Assembly (NCBI GenBank): GCA_031291725.1 | Contig: JARLIM010000021.1 | Span: 248,001 to 312,000, forward strand | From: Acetobacteraceae bacterium | Lineage (GTDB): Bacteria; Pseudomonadota; Alphaproteobacteria; Acetobacterales; Acetobacteraceae | Direction of reading: 5' to 3' | Length of the DNA stretch: 64,000 nt | Shown: piece after piece, positions 35,185 to 44,071 of the stretch | Layout: every line of letters begins with the position of its first letter | How positions within the stretch are numbered: position 1 is the stretch's first letter | Notes under the pieces: model-generated | What the model was told of the DNA's origin: nothing | Databases searched by the model: none | What the model saw: the letters and a program-made list of their open reading frames with translations, nothing else | Program-made: the position numbers and the translations under genes

Positions 35185-38100
35185 TCAGCGCCTCACGTCG
35201 AGCAACGCCTCCTTGTTCTCCATTGCCTGCTGGATAATCGACGGATTCTGAAGCTTAATCAGCGTCCGTGCGCTCTCGCGGCCAGTTGTGATTGCAGATT
35301 TGATCCGATCGGCCTGAACCTGCTCCGGCAACAAAGCAAAACCGGGCGTGTTGATCATGGCATCCAGGTGCATCTTCACCATCATGCCCGCAGTCCGGCC
35401 CAAGTCGTCATACTGCTGAGGCGTCAGCTTCACGCCCGTGATTTTGCTTTCCAGCTTCGCGGGCATCACTGCGTGTCCAGACTCTTGCAGGGATTCAAGG
35501 CGCTGCACCACAGGATCTGGGTTCACTTGCGTTGGCCCCATCATCGTGTGTCTGTCCATCGGCGCGCCGAAAATGTCGCGCTGCGGCAAAAGCCCTTCCG
35601 ACAGCCACGGCACTTGATTGCGCACCTTATCGACCAACCCATGTGCCTCGCGCGCGTATGGGTCCATCTGTGCGGCGGCCTGGCGCACCGCCGACGAGAA
35701 CGGGATGAAACCGGTTGCAATGTTGTCAAGGTAGGTCTCGCCGCCCGCGTCCCAATGGCGGGCGGCGTTCATCAAATTGGATGCGCCAGACATCCACGTT
35801 TCATTCAGCACGGCTTCCGACAAGCCAAACACCATCGCCGCCGCCGCTTTGGTCTGCTCGCCTTCGCCCAGCAAATGCCCCGCGTGATACATGTCAGCCG
35901 CCGCGCCGATCATCAGGCCAAACGGCCCCATCATCTTGCGATAGGGATACCAAGTCTCCCCGATGCGGATTGCATAGGGCTGGTTCCCGGCCATCCGCCA
36001 AGCCGCTGCCGTTTTGGGATCGGTTGCTGGATCGGGACCGCCGCCGGTGATGAGACCTTCCGCCGCAAGCCCCATGGTGCCGACCATCAAGCCGGTGCCG
36101 ACGCCGATCTTGGCAATCTGCGTGGTGCGCGCCACGTTGCCACGCGCGCCCGCTAAATCGGCCCGCGCTTCATCGGACAGCACAGCCAGCGGCGAATGCT
36201 TCACCAGGCCCTCGCCCACGATGTTGGTGCCGATCTGCACGAACGGCATCGCGAGTTTCAGGATGATGTTGCTGTTGACCAGATCGGCCACCTTCTGCTG
36301 CATCGTCCCATATCTGGGCCGACCCATCAGAACCATGTTCAGCGCTTCTTGATGCGCGCCCTCAATCATGGCCGATGTTGGCGATTGCGACAGATCGGCC
36401 ACCCGTGCATTGAACGCTTCGCCTTCCAGGCCCTCGGCCATCGCCTGGCGATATGCGGTGCGGGCGATTTCGGCCTCGTAGTTCATCCCGTAGAACACGG
36501 TGTGAATCGCGCTGACCATCCGGCCAGGCGTTTCGAGCACATAGCCCAGCTTTCCGGGGATCACCTGCGGGCGGTAGGTATCACCGAACTTGTCCGCGAA
36601 GCTGCCCTGCCTCATCTCCTCGCCCTTCATGAACGGCACGCCGCTCTTGAAGGCTTCCCAGCCCGGCACAAACCCATCCCGCGCGCCACGGATCATGCCG
36701 TAGATCTGCGCGTTCGCCTCGCCCATGTAGACGCGATCCGCGCCGGATGCGCCGCGCAGCGCGTCAATCCCAGCCGCCACGCGGGTTGTGACCTGCGCCT
36801 TGAACAGCGCCGAGACGGTGTTGCCGACGCCATAGGCCGCGTGCGTGATCGGTCCGGAGATCAGGTTGTTGATGAAGTAGGAAATGATCTGCGAGCGCGC
36901 ACGCTGCCATTTTGTCTGCACGCTCATGTCGTTGACGAATTTCGACACCTGTGCCGGGGTTTCCAGCGCCGCGCCCGCCTGCGCTTCTTCGCGCAGCTGA
37001 AACAGCGTCCGACCAGTGCTGTCTTTCACCAGGCGGTTGATCATTTCCAGATCCTGCTCGCCATCGAGCAGGCGGAATGCTCGCAGCGCCCGGCCCGCCT
37101 CGGCGGTGATGCCAGCAACCTGCTCTTGCACCATGCGGTGCAACGCCTTGGCCCGACCATAGGCCAGCACGTCCGCATCGGTGCCGCTGGCCGCCTTGAT
37201 CATGGCGTCACGAACGCGCGTGGCAGTCTCGATCAGCAACTTGCGCGCGGCCACGATCTGCTCGGCGTTGAACGCCTCGCCTACTTTCCGCAGCGACAGA
37301 TCACCGGGGCGCATTCCGATCGCGTCCGCCAAGTCGAGCACCTGCGCATCAGAGACCACGCCACGCCGCGCGCCCATGAAGTCATCGTTCTCTGCCGCCG
37401 CTTCACGGATGGCAGAAAGCACATCTTCCGGCTGGTTGAGGTTGTCGAGCCGGATATTGCCGGCCTTATCGACTAGCCCTGTGTCGGGGTTTCCGAATCG
37501 TTCGTTGGGGCTTCCGGGGGTGTCTGTGACGGGGGTTGGCCGTTGTTCCACGGCGGGATCAGGTTCTTCAGGTCGAACACCGGCTGCGGCTCCAGACCGT
37601 TCGCCACTCGATGCCGCTGGATCGCGTCGTCCAGGCCAAGCGCTGCGTCCGCTTTGTCCATTGCCATCTTCGCCATCCGCTTCACCGCGTCCGACGAGAA
37701 CGGGTTCTGCAACGCCGCCTTCGCCTCCGCCAGCGCCAGCTCCACCACTTGCCTGTGAAACGCCATCCTCTGGTCCTTCGTCTGGGATGCCGTCCAGCAT
37801 CGAGGTGCCAAACGGGTCTTCCACGTCTTTGATGTGGCCCACGATTTCCGTGGCTTCCGCGCCTAGATCGTCGCGCTTCGGCTCAGCATCTTGCGCCATT
37901 TTGGCGCGCACTTCATCGAAAAACTGCTCGCGCGACTTCTTGAACGGGCTGATATCGTGCATCTGCGAAAGGTGCTCGACATCGGCGTTGCGGGCGAGCG
38001 CGTCGTTGTATGCATGCACATCTGCAATATCGTTCTCAGAATACTGAGGCTCCAGCTTTAGATCGGCTTCAATCTTATCGAGCAAATCATTGATAGTTGG

Positions 38101-40341
38101 GCGGTTTTCACCATGATCTGGAAAATAGCCGGATTCCCAGGCCTGCAACGCAGCGTCATCCATATGTAAGCCGCGCTTCATATTGATCAGGCCAGGCCGC
38201 CCCTTCACGCCGCCGATCAGCTGCCGCACATCACCGCCGACATCGCGCAGACCTCCGCGCCTGATCAGGTAATTCACCAGCCGCTCAGGCTCCCGAGGAA
38301 CTTTGTCGTAGGCACTGCGCGGGCGGTTGATCAGCTCGCGCGGCTGCTCAGCAGCCACCACCGTCTCGCGCGCATCAGGCGCGGTGCTGATCAACCTGTC
38401 GAACACGTCGCGGATGTCATTCGTGATCGGCGCACGCAGACCATCGACGGTCGAATAGATCTTCGTCAGCCAGTCGCGGAACTTGGCAAACACACCCGCC
38501 AACGAGTTGGTAGGAGCGCGGCCTTCCATCAGATAGCGCTCGAAACCACGGGCAAACCGCTCATGCTGCCGCCCGCTGATCTGCGCGCCGTCTTCAGCCT
38601 TAAGCCAGGACCGCACCGCCGCTGCATCCGCTTTCAGCGCTGCCGGTGCGGCTTCGTGTGCTGCGTCGCGCATCAGTTCCTCAAGCCACTGGTGGCCGGT
38701 CTCATGCAGGAAGGTGGATGCATCAGCCTTGGCGAACAATGTGATGGTAGAGCGCCCATCCTGCCGCAGCCGAACCTTGCCCGCAGCCGCGCCAGAGCGC
38801 CCTCCAGAGCCGCCCGCCACCACGTCCGGTGCCTCACGTCGATAGAGATCCTCGGCGCTGCCCAGCAAGCCCTCCAAGCGCGCTGCGCGGGTTTCGTAGT
38901 GCGCCTGGATCAAAGCGCCAGCCGCGCGGGCTTCCTCTTCTGGCCGTCCGGCAGCCATGTGCTTTTCGGCCTCTGCGTCGGCGATGGAGAACGGCGGCTT
39001 GACGGCATCCGGTTCGACCGTTTGCCCGGCGGGTCCGGCGGACGGCTCAACCGCAGGCGATGCTTCAGGTTGTGCCGCCTTCACAGGCTCGGCGTTGGCC
39101 GGTTCAGCCTGCGGGGCGGCTTCGGGTTCAATCGCGGACTCTAGCGATGGTGCCGTTTCCGGCTCCTCGCGCGGTGGCATCCGGGCTTCGGCCTCGCGAT
39201 ACGCGGCGGACACCTCCGGCGACAGATCCCGCATCTGGTAATCCAGTTCGAGCATCCGCTGCCGCATGGCGGTGATTTCTGGCGTATCGCGGGTGAGCAT
39301 GGCCATGCCATCTTCATTCGCCAGAAACGCATCGTGATCCGGTTGCAAGGCTTCCAAACGAGCGGCGTATTTTTTCGCCAGGCGCGGCGTTGCATCGTTC
39401 ATGCGCGCTTGAAGATCGGCGATTTCGGCGGCGTTTGGTGCCTGCGATTCAGCCTGCTTGCGCAGATCGGTTTGCGCCTGGTCAATCTGCTCGCGCAGCG
39501 TGTCGCGCGCTTCAGACAGCGCATCGAACTTCTGGAACGTGTCGGGCGCGATCTGCCGCGCCATGCCGTGAATATCGGTCGGCTCCGGCGGCGGTGCGAC
39601 GGGCTTGTTCGCCTCGACGTTCAGCGGCTCCAGCAGATCGGCCTGCATCGGCACATCCTGCATGCTGTAGGTCGTTGGCCGCAAAGGCTCCACGCCCTTC
39701 CATGCGCCCTCTGTCTGCCCGATCACGCCCAGATCGGCAGCCTTCTCGATGAAGTGCGGCTCATTCTTGAGCATATCGAGCACTGCACCCGCTGGCGTCG
39801 GCACCGGCACGTGCATATGGCCAAATACTGACGCGGCATAAGCGTCAGGCATGGCTGGGATATCGTTGGCAAGCTGCGGACTGACCCCAACTTCGAACAG
39901 CGTAGAACGCACGCCAGCTTGGGCAGCAGAGTAACCAGCGCTTAGCCCCCTCATCGCCGCATCCAAGCCAGCAGCAGCGGGGCGGATCAACGCCTCGTTG
40001 AACGAACGCACAAGACTGGTCTGGCCTTGCTGAAGATCGTTGAAAATGCCCGCACGCTTGAGCGCGGCTTCAGTTTCCGGCCCCATGCCCAGATGGCCAG
40101 TTCCCCATCCGTCGCGCACGCCCTGGCCAATGGCGTTCAAAACATGCCCGACTGATGAGTTGGCGTAATAGGCATCGACGTCGTCGCCAGTCGCCATTGT
40201 GCCGGGGGTGACGCGCCCGAAATCGTCCACCTGCCCTGCGATCGGCGGCGGCGCATGCTGCGCTAGCAAATCCTCGGTGAAAGGCACGGCGGGTGCGTGC
40301 TGGTTCAACAGGTCATCCGTGAAGGGAAGATCTTCGGGCAT
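35185..40341 (-). CDS. Giant phage-ejection/polyvalent-like protein with zincin motif (1718 aa)
   Basis: The largest gene of the island. The N-terminal repeats (LPFTDDLLNQHAP, VPFTEDLLAQHAP) resemble short tandem leader motifs. Residues 400-480 are Pro/Glu/Ala-rich and disordered. A metallopeptidase motif HETGH (546-550) in ADASTFLHETGHQWLEELM is followed by an INMKRGLHMDDAALQAWESG block (about 717), as in large internal virion or polyvalent proteins. Residues about 967-1718 are mostly helical with hydrophobic stretches and resemble podophage internal (ejected) proteins. Residues about 851-956 look read in the wrong frame (see findings). The ATG at 40341 overlaps the upstream stop (TGATG). 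No other virion gene is near. Confidence 0.7.
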   Translation of the reverse strand: MPEDLPFTDDLLNQHAPAVPFTEDLLAQHAPPPIAGQVDDFGRVTPGTMATGDDVDAYYANSSVGHVLNAIGQGVRDGWGTGHLGMGPETEAALKRAGIFNDLQQGQTSLVRSFNEALIRPAAAGLDAAMRGLSAGYSAAQAGVRSTLFEVGVSPQLANDIPAMPDAYAASVFGHMHVPVPTPAGAVLDMLKNEPHFIEKAADLGVIGQTEGAWKGVEPLRPTTYSMQDVPMQADLLEPLNVEANKPVAPPPEPTDIHGMARQIAPDTFQKFDALSEARDTLREQIDQAQTDLRKQAESQAPNAAEIADLQARMNDATPRLAKKYAARLEALQPDHDAFLANEDGMAMLTRDTPEITAMRQRMLELDYQMRDLSPEVSAAYREAEARMPPREEPETAPSLESAIEPEAAPQAEPANAEPVKAAQPEASPAVEPSAGPAGQTVEPDAVKPPFSIADAEAEKHMAAGRPEEEARAAGALIQAHYETRAARLEGLLGSAEDLYRREAPDVVAGGSGGRSGAAAGKVRLRQDGRSTITLFAKADASTFLHETGHQWLEELMRDAAHEAAPAALKADAAAVRSWLKAEDGAQISGRQHERFARGFERYLMEGRAPTNSLAGVFAKFRDWLTKIYSTVDGLRAPITNDIRDVFDRLISTAPDARETVVAAEQPRELINRPRSAYDKVPREPERLVNYLIRRGGLRDVGGDVRQLIGGVKGRPGLINMKRGLHMDDAALQAWESGYFPDHGENRPTINDLLDKIEADLKLEPQYSENDIADVHAYNDALARNADVEHLSQMHDISPFKKSREQFFDEVRAKMAQDAEPKRDDLGAEATEIVGHIKDVEDPFGTSMLDGIPDEGPEDGVSQASGGAGAGGGEGGVAEPVLVGRGEADGEDGNGQSGRSAWPGRRDPAASSGERSGAAAGVRPEEPDPAVEQRPTPVTDTPGSPNERFGNPDTGLVDKAGNIRLDNLNQPEDVLSAIREAAAENDDFMGARRGVVSDAQVLDLADAIGMRPGDLSLRKVGEAFNAEQIVAARKLLIETATRVRDAMIKAASGTDADVLAYGRAKALHRMVQEQVAGITAEAGRALRAFRLLDGEQDLEMINRLVKDSTGRTLFQLREEAQAGAALETPAQVSKFVNDMSVQTKWQRARSQIISYFINNLISGPITHAAYGVGNTVSALFKAQVTTRVAAGIDALRGASGADRVYMGEANAQIYGMIRGARDGFVPGWEAFKSGVPFMKGEEMRQGSFADKFGDTYRPQVIPGKLGYVLETPGRMVSAIHTVFYGMNYEAEIARTAYRQAMAEGLEGEAFNARVADLSQSPTSAMIEGAHQEALNMVLMGRPRYGTMQQKVADLVNSNIILKLAMPFVQIGTNIVGEGLVKHSPLAVLSDEARADLAGARGNVARTTQIAKIGVGTGLMVGTMGLAAEGLITGGGPDPATDPKTAAAWRMAGNQPYAIRIGETWYPYRKMMGPFGLMIGAAADMYHAGHLLGEGEQTKAAAAMVFGLSEAVLNETWMSGASNLMNAARHWDAGGETYLDNIATGFIPFSSAVRQAAAQMDPYAREAHGLVDKVRNQVPWLSEGLLPQRDIFGAPMDRHTMMGPTQVNPDPVVQRLESLQESGHAVMPAKLESKITGVKLTPQQYDDLGRTAGMMVKMHLDAMINTPGFALLPEQVQADRIKSAITTGRESARTLIKLQNPSIIQQAMENKEALLDVRR
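37473..37790 (-). other. Segment of the giant gene whose coding signature lies in another frame
   Basis: Between about 37790 and 37473 the frame shifted by +1 relative to the long ORF has GC-rich third positions and a normal helical protein (MAFHRQVVELALAEAKAALQ, then KRMAKMAMDKADAALGLDDA), ending in TAG at 37473-37475. The long ORF itself reads Gly/Glu/Ala-rich low-complexity sequence here. Either two compensating frameshifts occurred or a nested gene of about 98 codons starts at the ATG near 37763. Confidence 0.6.
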
Positions 40342-40586
40342 CAGGCGCCCCCCCGCCGACTGACGGTGGCGCAAGCGCCTTTTGAGCGCGACGGTCGAAC
40401 ACGCGACGCAGCCCAGGCAAGCAAGGCGCCGCGATCATACATCGCGCGGTTCCCAGCGATCACATACGCGGGGCCTTCCCCGCGCATGGCGTGCTTCGCC
40501 AGGGTAGAAGGTGCGGTCTTCAAGCCCACGGCGGTTAACGCGGCAGCAGCTTCCTGCCGGCTGAGCAAATCAGAATCATCCAACAC
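40341..40586 (-). CDS. Small helix-turn-helix protein (81 aa)
   Basis: An 81-residue basic protein with an AlpA/MerR-like start (DLLSRQEAAAALTAVGLKTA, then PSTLAKHAMRGEGPAYVIAG) and a YDRGALLAWAASR helix. Phage genomes carry such proteins as DNA-binding regulators or small terminase-like HTH proteins. Its stop overlaps the start of the giant gene (TGATG), so the two are translated together. The function is inferred only from the HTH pattern. Confidence 0.65.
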   Translation of the reverse strand: MLDDSDLLSRQEAAAALTAVGLKTAPSTLAKHAMRGEGPAYVIAGNRAMYDRGALLAWAASRVRPSRSKGACATVSRRGGA

Positions 40587-40660
40587 GACTCGGGCCTCCA
40601 GTCTGTTTAACTGCGGCCAGAATGCATTTTACGTCATTGTCAATAGTTTTCTTTGGTGAT

Positions 40661-40906
40661 CTATAGGGCTGCGAGCCCTCTGAATTCAGGCTTTTTGCGG
40701 CAGCGATTGCAGATACGTTGCTTCCGCAGTTTCGGAATGAACCTCCGGTTGCAGCTCAGGCATTCCGGCCGGCTTGGATCGTCGGGCTGGATGCGTTTTC
40801 CGGTGGCTGCATCAACCGCAACAGGACGGTCAAATCGATCGTGCACGATGATGGTTTCAGGCCGGCCACGGCGCCAAGGCGGCACATTGTTCAGATCGTC
40901 AGCCAC
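40661..40906 (-). CDS. Zinc-ribbon island protein (81 aa)
   Basis: An 81-residue protein with an N-terminal basic part (PPWRRGRPETIIVHDRFDRP) and a C-terminal four-Cys zinc ribbon (CLSC and ICNRC, separated by a basic loop). I chose the GTG at 40906, which overlaps the stop of the upstream gene by 8 nt and avoids a long unlike N terminus. Small zinc ribbons of this kind occur in phage replication or transcription modules. The role here is unknown. Confidence 0.6.
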   Translation of the reverse strand: MADDLNNVPPWRRGRPETIIVHDRFDRPVAVDAATGKRIQPDDPSRPECLSCNRRFIPKLRKQRICNRCRKKPEFRGLAAL

Positions 40907-41407
40907 GGCGCCACCTCGCAGCCATCGCTGGGCCGAAGACCCGCACAGCCACATCGTCGCGCGCGTGCGCGTCGCACTGCAAAAAATCCGAGGCAGCAGC
41001 ACCGCCGGCAGCGGCGTCGATGCTAGCATTTGCCAGCAGCAGCGGCCCGTCATCTCCAGTTTTCCCTATCGATTTCGGCGCGCCGATACCAACATTTCCC
41101 AACACCGCAATGTCAGCTTTTGACACGTCCGCGCACACCAGCTTATCCGTGTTCGCAACCTGGATCACCATCAGCCGCCGGCCGGTGCCAGGCTGCCGCC
41201 AGCGCTCGATCACGATGCCCGCCGCCGCCAGATCGTCGGCAGCTCCATCCAGCCTTTTGCAAGCCGTGTGGCGTCCGGCGCGGCATTGGGCAGCAATGCC
41301 AGCAGATCACCGGCACAGCCTTCCCAGCGCCCGCCCATGCGCGTCAGTAGGGCAAACAAGGTTGCAGTGAGCGAAGCGCCGCCCGCGTCGATCGCTTCAG
41401 CGTTCAT
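40899..41407 (-). pseudogene. Frameshifted replication-associated (winged-helix-like) gene
   Basis: The first part, from ATG 41407, reads ALLTRMGGRWEGCAGDLLAL and LPNAAPDATRLAK. At the four-A run (41255-41258) the likely continuation RLDGAADDLAAAGIVIERWR, then QPGTGRRLMVIQVANTDK, is in the -1 frame. One missing A explains this. Without a shift the product ends at 41210 after 65 residues. The combined sequence resembles the winged-helix tail of phage or plasmid primase/ATPase proteins. A programmed -1 slip on GCA-AAA-GG is possible but unproven. The start overlaps the preceding ORF (TAATG). Confidence 0.6.
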
Positions 41408-41703
41408 TAACATGCCACCTGCCTCCATTCTCTTGCCCTTGGTTGCCTGCGCTCACCGCACTGCCATTCGTGTTGTGGGTTGCGGCGCCCCATACCGAAC
41501 ACGGAAGGAATGCAGCGTCCCAGCTGCTTCTTCCTCCGTAGGAGGGACAAACGGAACAGCGGGACATCTTTTAATTTCAATGAGTTAAAAGCCGTCCCGT
41601 CAGTGGCGGGACATTTCTGGCAGGACATGCTGAAACCCGAGGATTTCTCCGCTTTTTGCGGTCCCGCCATCTGCCGGGACGCTCGGGACTGTAAAACGAT
41701 CAT
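41407..41703 (-). CDS. Possible 98-aa island ORF containing two GTCCCG hairpins
   Basis: The ATG at 41703 overlaps the ATPase stop (ATGA), and the stop overlaps the next start (TAATG), which favours a translated ORF. Codon use is weak, and I recognise no domain. The DNA holds two stem-loops, GTCCCG-N7-CGGGAC (41594-41612) and GTCCCG-N8-CGGGAC (41661-41680), and two direct copies of GCGGGACAT (41559 and 41606). The region may be a regulatory or replication site instead of, or as well as, a gene. Confidence 0.4.
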   Translation of the reverse strand: MIVLQSRASRQMAGPQKAEKSSGFSMSCQKCPATDGTAFNSLKLKDVPLFRLSLLRRKKQLGRCIPSVFGMGRRNPQHEWQCGERRQPRAREWRQVAC

Positions 41704-43007
41704 TTACTGCCACCCTCCCTATGGCGGGCAACCGCCTCGCGCCGGGAGCCGGATGCGGGCGGGACGAATTGCCCCTTGGCGAGCGGTCCTATCGGAACAT
41801 CGAGGAACTTCGGCGCGCCGGTTGATCCGTTGCGGGCCTTGACCAACAGCCCGCCATCCAGAGCGCGTTGCCCAAGATCGGCCAGGGCCGCTTTGGACAG
41901 GCCCGCCAATTGCGCTGGCAGGTCTTCTCTCTGGTCATACAGGCCACCGGTCCGATGGTGCGCGAAGGGAAACCCAACCACCGCAGCCTCAGAGCACGCA
42001 GCCACCAGAGCGTCGAGCAGCGCGCCTTCATCCAGGCCGGCGCGAGGGTCGAGCGTGCTGGTCACATCGAGCAGCCGCCCGGTTGCAGCGTCACGCCGAA
42101 ACAACCGGCGCCGACCAACCGGCGCGCCACCATGGTTGGCTTTTGCCAAGCAGCCCCACACAAGCCCATCAGGCGTGCCGCCGACCTTCTGGGCCAGCTT
42201 GCGCGCCTCATCCTCGGCGGGAGGCCACAGGGCATAGGCTGCGCGTGCGTTGGCGATCCAGGCTCCAGACCCTCGCATGGTGGGCATCGCGCCATCATTC
42301 GACTTTGGCACATGGCCGAGCAGGATAATGGTGCAGCCACGGCGTGCCGCCACCTGGCGCAACGTCCGCATCAGCAGCTTGACGCCTTCGCTGTCGTTTT
42401 CGTTCGAGGCGAGGAAGTCGCCAGCAGGATCGAGCACCAGCAGCCGGACCGGTTGGCATGCATCGGCTTCCACGTCATCGAGCAGGCTATCCAGACCCGA
42501 CTTGGCAAGGTCAGTAAGGGCGATTGCCCGGCCCTGCTGCCCAACCAATGTGGGGTCGAATGCCGGCAGATCGACCACCGGCAGGACATAGGCCGGCACG
42601 CCCGCACACTCGCCGCGCGGATCGAGGCTCACGCGCCGCCGATGGATTTCGGCACCATCGTCTTCGAGGGTGACGAAGACCGCAGCGCCCGCCCCTTCCT
42701 GCGGAACGTTGCCGCCCAGTGGCCCAGCGGCAAAGCTCAGGCCACCGCCAGGAAACGCGGCACGCTGCGCCACCGCCATGCACAGCGACATGGCCACCAG
42801 CGACTTGCCGACGCCGCCCGGCCCGTAGAGCACGCCCACCGTCCCAAGAGGAAACAGAGGCGACAGGGTGAACTGACGCGGCGGAGGCTCGCCAGCGGTC
42901 AGCCTGTCGAGCCGATAGGACGCCATCTTCGGGATCTGGTGGCTGACCGCCGGGCAAGCTGATATGCGGCGGCCATAGATTTCGGATGGCATGGGGTGCA
43001 TCTTCAT
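41700..43007 (-). CDS. RepA-like AAA ATPase (hexameric helicase family)
   Basis: A 435-residue P-loop ATPase with Walker A GPGGVGKS (about residue 61), LEDDGAEIHRR, a Walker B-like stretch VRLLVLDPAGDFL, and the IILLGHVPKS motif of RepA/DnaB-type (AAA_25) ATPases. These act as replicative helicases or initiators for plasmids and satellites. It overlaps the upstream 203-aa gene (ATGA) and the downstream ORF in the same way. With the palindrome/iteron block at 44394-44442 it suggests that the island can replicate after excision. Confidence 0.8.
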   Translation of the reverse strand: MKMHPMPSEIYGRRISACPAVSHQIPKMASYRLDRLTAGEPPPRQFTLSPLFPLGTVGVLYGPGGVGKSLVAMSLCMAVAQRAAFPGGGLSFAAGPLGGNVPQEGAGAAVFVTLEDDGAEIHRRRVSLDPRGECAGVPAYVLPVVDLPAFDPTLVGQQGRAIALTDLAKSGLDSLLDDVEADACQPVRLLVLDPAGDFLASNENDSEGVKLLMRTLRQVAARRGCTIILLGHVPKSNDGAMPTMRGSGAWIANARAAYALWPPAEDEARKLAQKVGGTPDGLVWGCLAKANHGGAPVGRRRLFRRDAATGRLLDVTSTLDPRAGLDEGALLDALVAACSEAAVVGFPFAHHRTGGLYDQREDLPAQLAGLSKAALADLGQRALDGGLLVKARNGSTGAPKFLDVPIGPLAKGQFVPPASGSRREAVARHREGGSK

Positions 43008-43615
43008 TCCCCGGCACTCCCGACACGCGGCAACCCGTCAAAGACCAGATCAAGCGCCGCTGCCGTCAGCCAGCGATGGCCGGCGGCAGGCTCGGCCTGC
43101 GCCTCGCCCCAAGCGTGCAGGATGGCGGCAAGCGATCGCGCCCACCCCCGCAGCGGGCTGGTTTCGATTTCCTCCGCCTGCGCCGCTGCGATGGTTTCCA
43201 AATCGCCCGCAGCGGAGAGGCAATCGCGCTCTGCCGCATGCTTAACCTCCGAGATGGCGCGGTGCAACGTATCGATGCAGCCCCCCATCGCATCCGCAGG
43301 CGCCCCCTCGGCGATGGCGCGGGCGATCATGCCGACCGCCTCGATCACGCCGCCCATAGCCTCGGCCCCGCCCTCCAGCGAGAGCTTGCCAAACCCAAGC
43401 GCCTCCGCCTGCTGCCCCCGATCATCGGCACGGCCAAGATGCCATTGCGCCCAGCCGTCCATTTCATCGAGCGCAAGCCGGGCAAGCTCGCCGATCCAAT
43501 GCTGCCAATTGTCGGGCGTTGGAGTTTCAGCAACCAGGCGGGACAGGACGTCATCAATCGCTGCATCCGCTTCCGCCAGGCGGGCAGCGCGCGCCTGTTG
43601 CGTTGCCCGGCTCAT
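43004..43615 (-). CDS. Hypothetical helical island protein (203 aa)
   Basis: I do not recognise this protein. Its 203 residues are mainly helical and Ala/Glu-rich (RAARLAEADAAIDDVLSRLV; LARLALDEMDGWAQWHLGRA), with no Cys clusters or membrane segments. It is overlapped at both ends by its neighbours (4-bp ATGA overlaps), so it belongs to the RepA-ATPase translational unit. It could be a loader or partner of the ATPase, but that is only context. Confidence 0.6.
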   Translation of the reverse strand: MSRATQQARAARLAEADAAIDDVLSRLVAETPTPDNWQHWIGELARLALDEMDGWAQWHLGRADDRGQQAEALGFGKLSLEGGAEAMGGVIEAVGMIARAIAEGAPADAMGGCIDTLHRAISEVKHAAERDCLSAAGDLETIAAAQAEEIETSPLRGWARSLAAILHAWGEAQAEPAAGHRWLTAAALDLVFDGLPRVGSAGE

Positions 43616-43836
43616 GCCGCACCGCCTTCACCGTGCAGGCGATGTGCGGCGCACCAGTGATAATCCTGCGTCACCGGCCACGCGGCGTTGAGTTCGGCGC
43701 GGTCAAACTCCGTGACGATGCGCGGGGGCTCGGCGCGGCAGTCGCCAACGATCTCGCCCGTTCTTTCGCGGTAATTGGTATGGTGGATACCCGCCACCCA
43801 CCACCTGCAGTTGCCGCATTTGATGCCGTTGATCAT
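43612..43836 (-). CDS. Small Cys/His protein (74 aa)
   Basis: A 74-residue protein from the ATG at 43836 with CGNC near the start (INGIKCGNCRWWVAG), a central GDCRAEPPRIV and a C-terminal WCAAH. This Cys/His spacing suggests a zinc site, as in small phage proteins of similar size. The start overlaps the stop of the 39-aa ORF, and the stop overlaps the start of the 203-aa gene. I assign no function. Confidence 0.6.
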   Translation of the reverse strand: MINGIKCGNCRWWVAGIHHTNYRERTGEIVGDCRAEPPRIVTEFDRAELNAAWPVTQDYHWCAAHRLHGEGGAA

Positions 43837-43952
43837 CTGGCGCCCCCGTCGTGGAGGATGGTGGCGAACAGCGTCAGGCGCAGCGCGGCGCCGGGATTGC
43901 TGGCCAGCACGGCCAGCACTTCGCGGCCAAGAAATTGGATCAGTCGAGCCAT
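43833..43952 (-). CDS. 39-aa hydrophobic mini-protein
   Basis: A short ORF (MARLIQFLGREVLAVLASNP, then a hydrophobic LRLTLFATIL) preceded by a good GGAGGCAATCC ribosome-binding site and overlapping the next gene in ATGA. The amphipathic or hydrophobic character would fit a peripheral membrane peptide. Its small size limits confidence. Confidence 0.45.
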   Translation of the reverse strand: MARLIQFLGREVLAVLASNPGAALRLTLFATILHDGGAR

Positions 43953-44071
43953 CGGATTGCCTCCGTTGGCCAGCCGTTGTTGCGAGGGTTGCCGCAAATC
44001 GAATATTGTGCAGGTGCCACCTGACTTGTTCGACCCGCCGCCAGTCCCCTCGCCCGGGGCTGGCGGTTTCA

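Noticed and set aside
35049..35237. 62-codon open frame at the left of the giant gene
   Set aside because: It has poor codon use and no domain, and its 3' end overlaps the giant gene on the other strand.
36196..37476. 426-codon open frame antisense to the giant island gene
   Set aside because: It shows shadow-frame composition, and the opposite strand has family-like sequence throughout this part.
41487..41507. Stretch resembling the conserved CCCAT..CGAACTCGGAAG segment of 5S rRNA
   Set aside because: Only about 20 nt are similar. No 5S helices or neighbouring rRNA genes are present.
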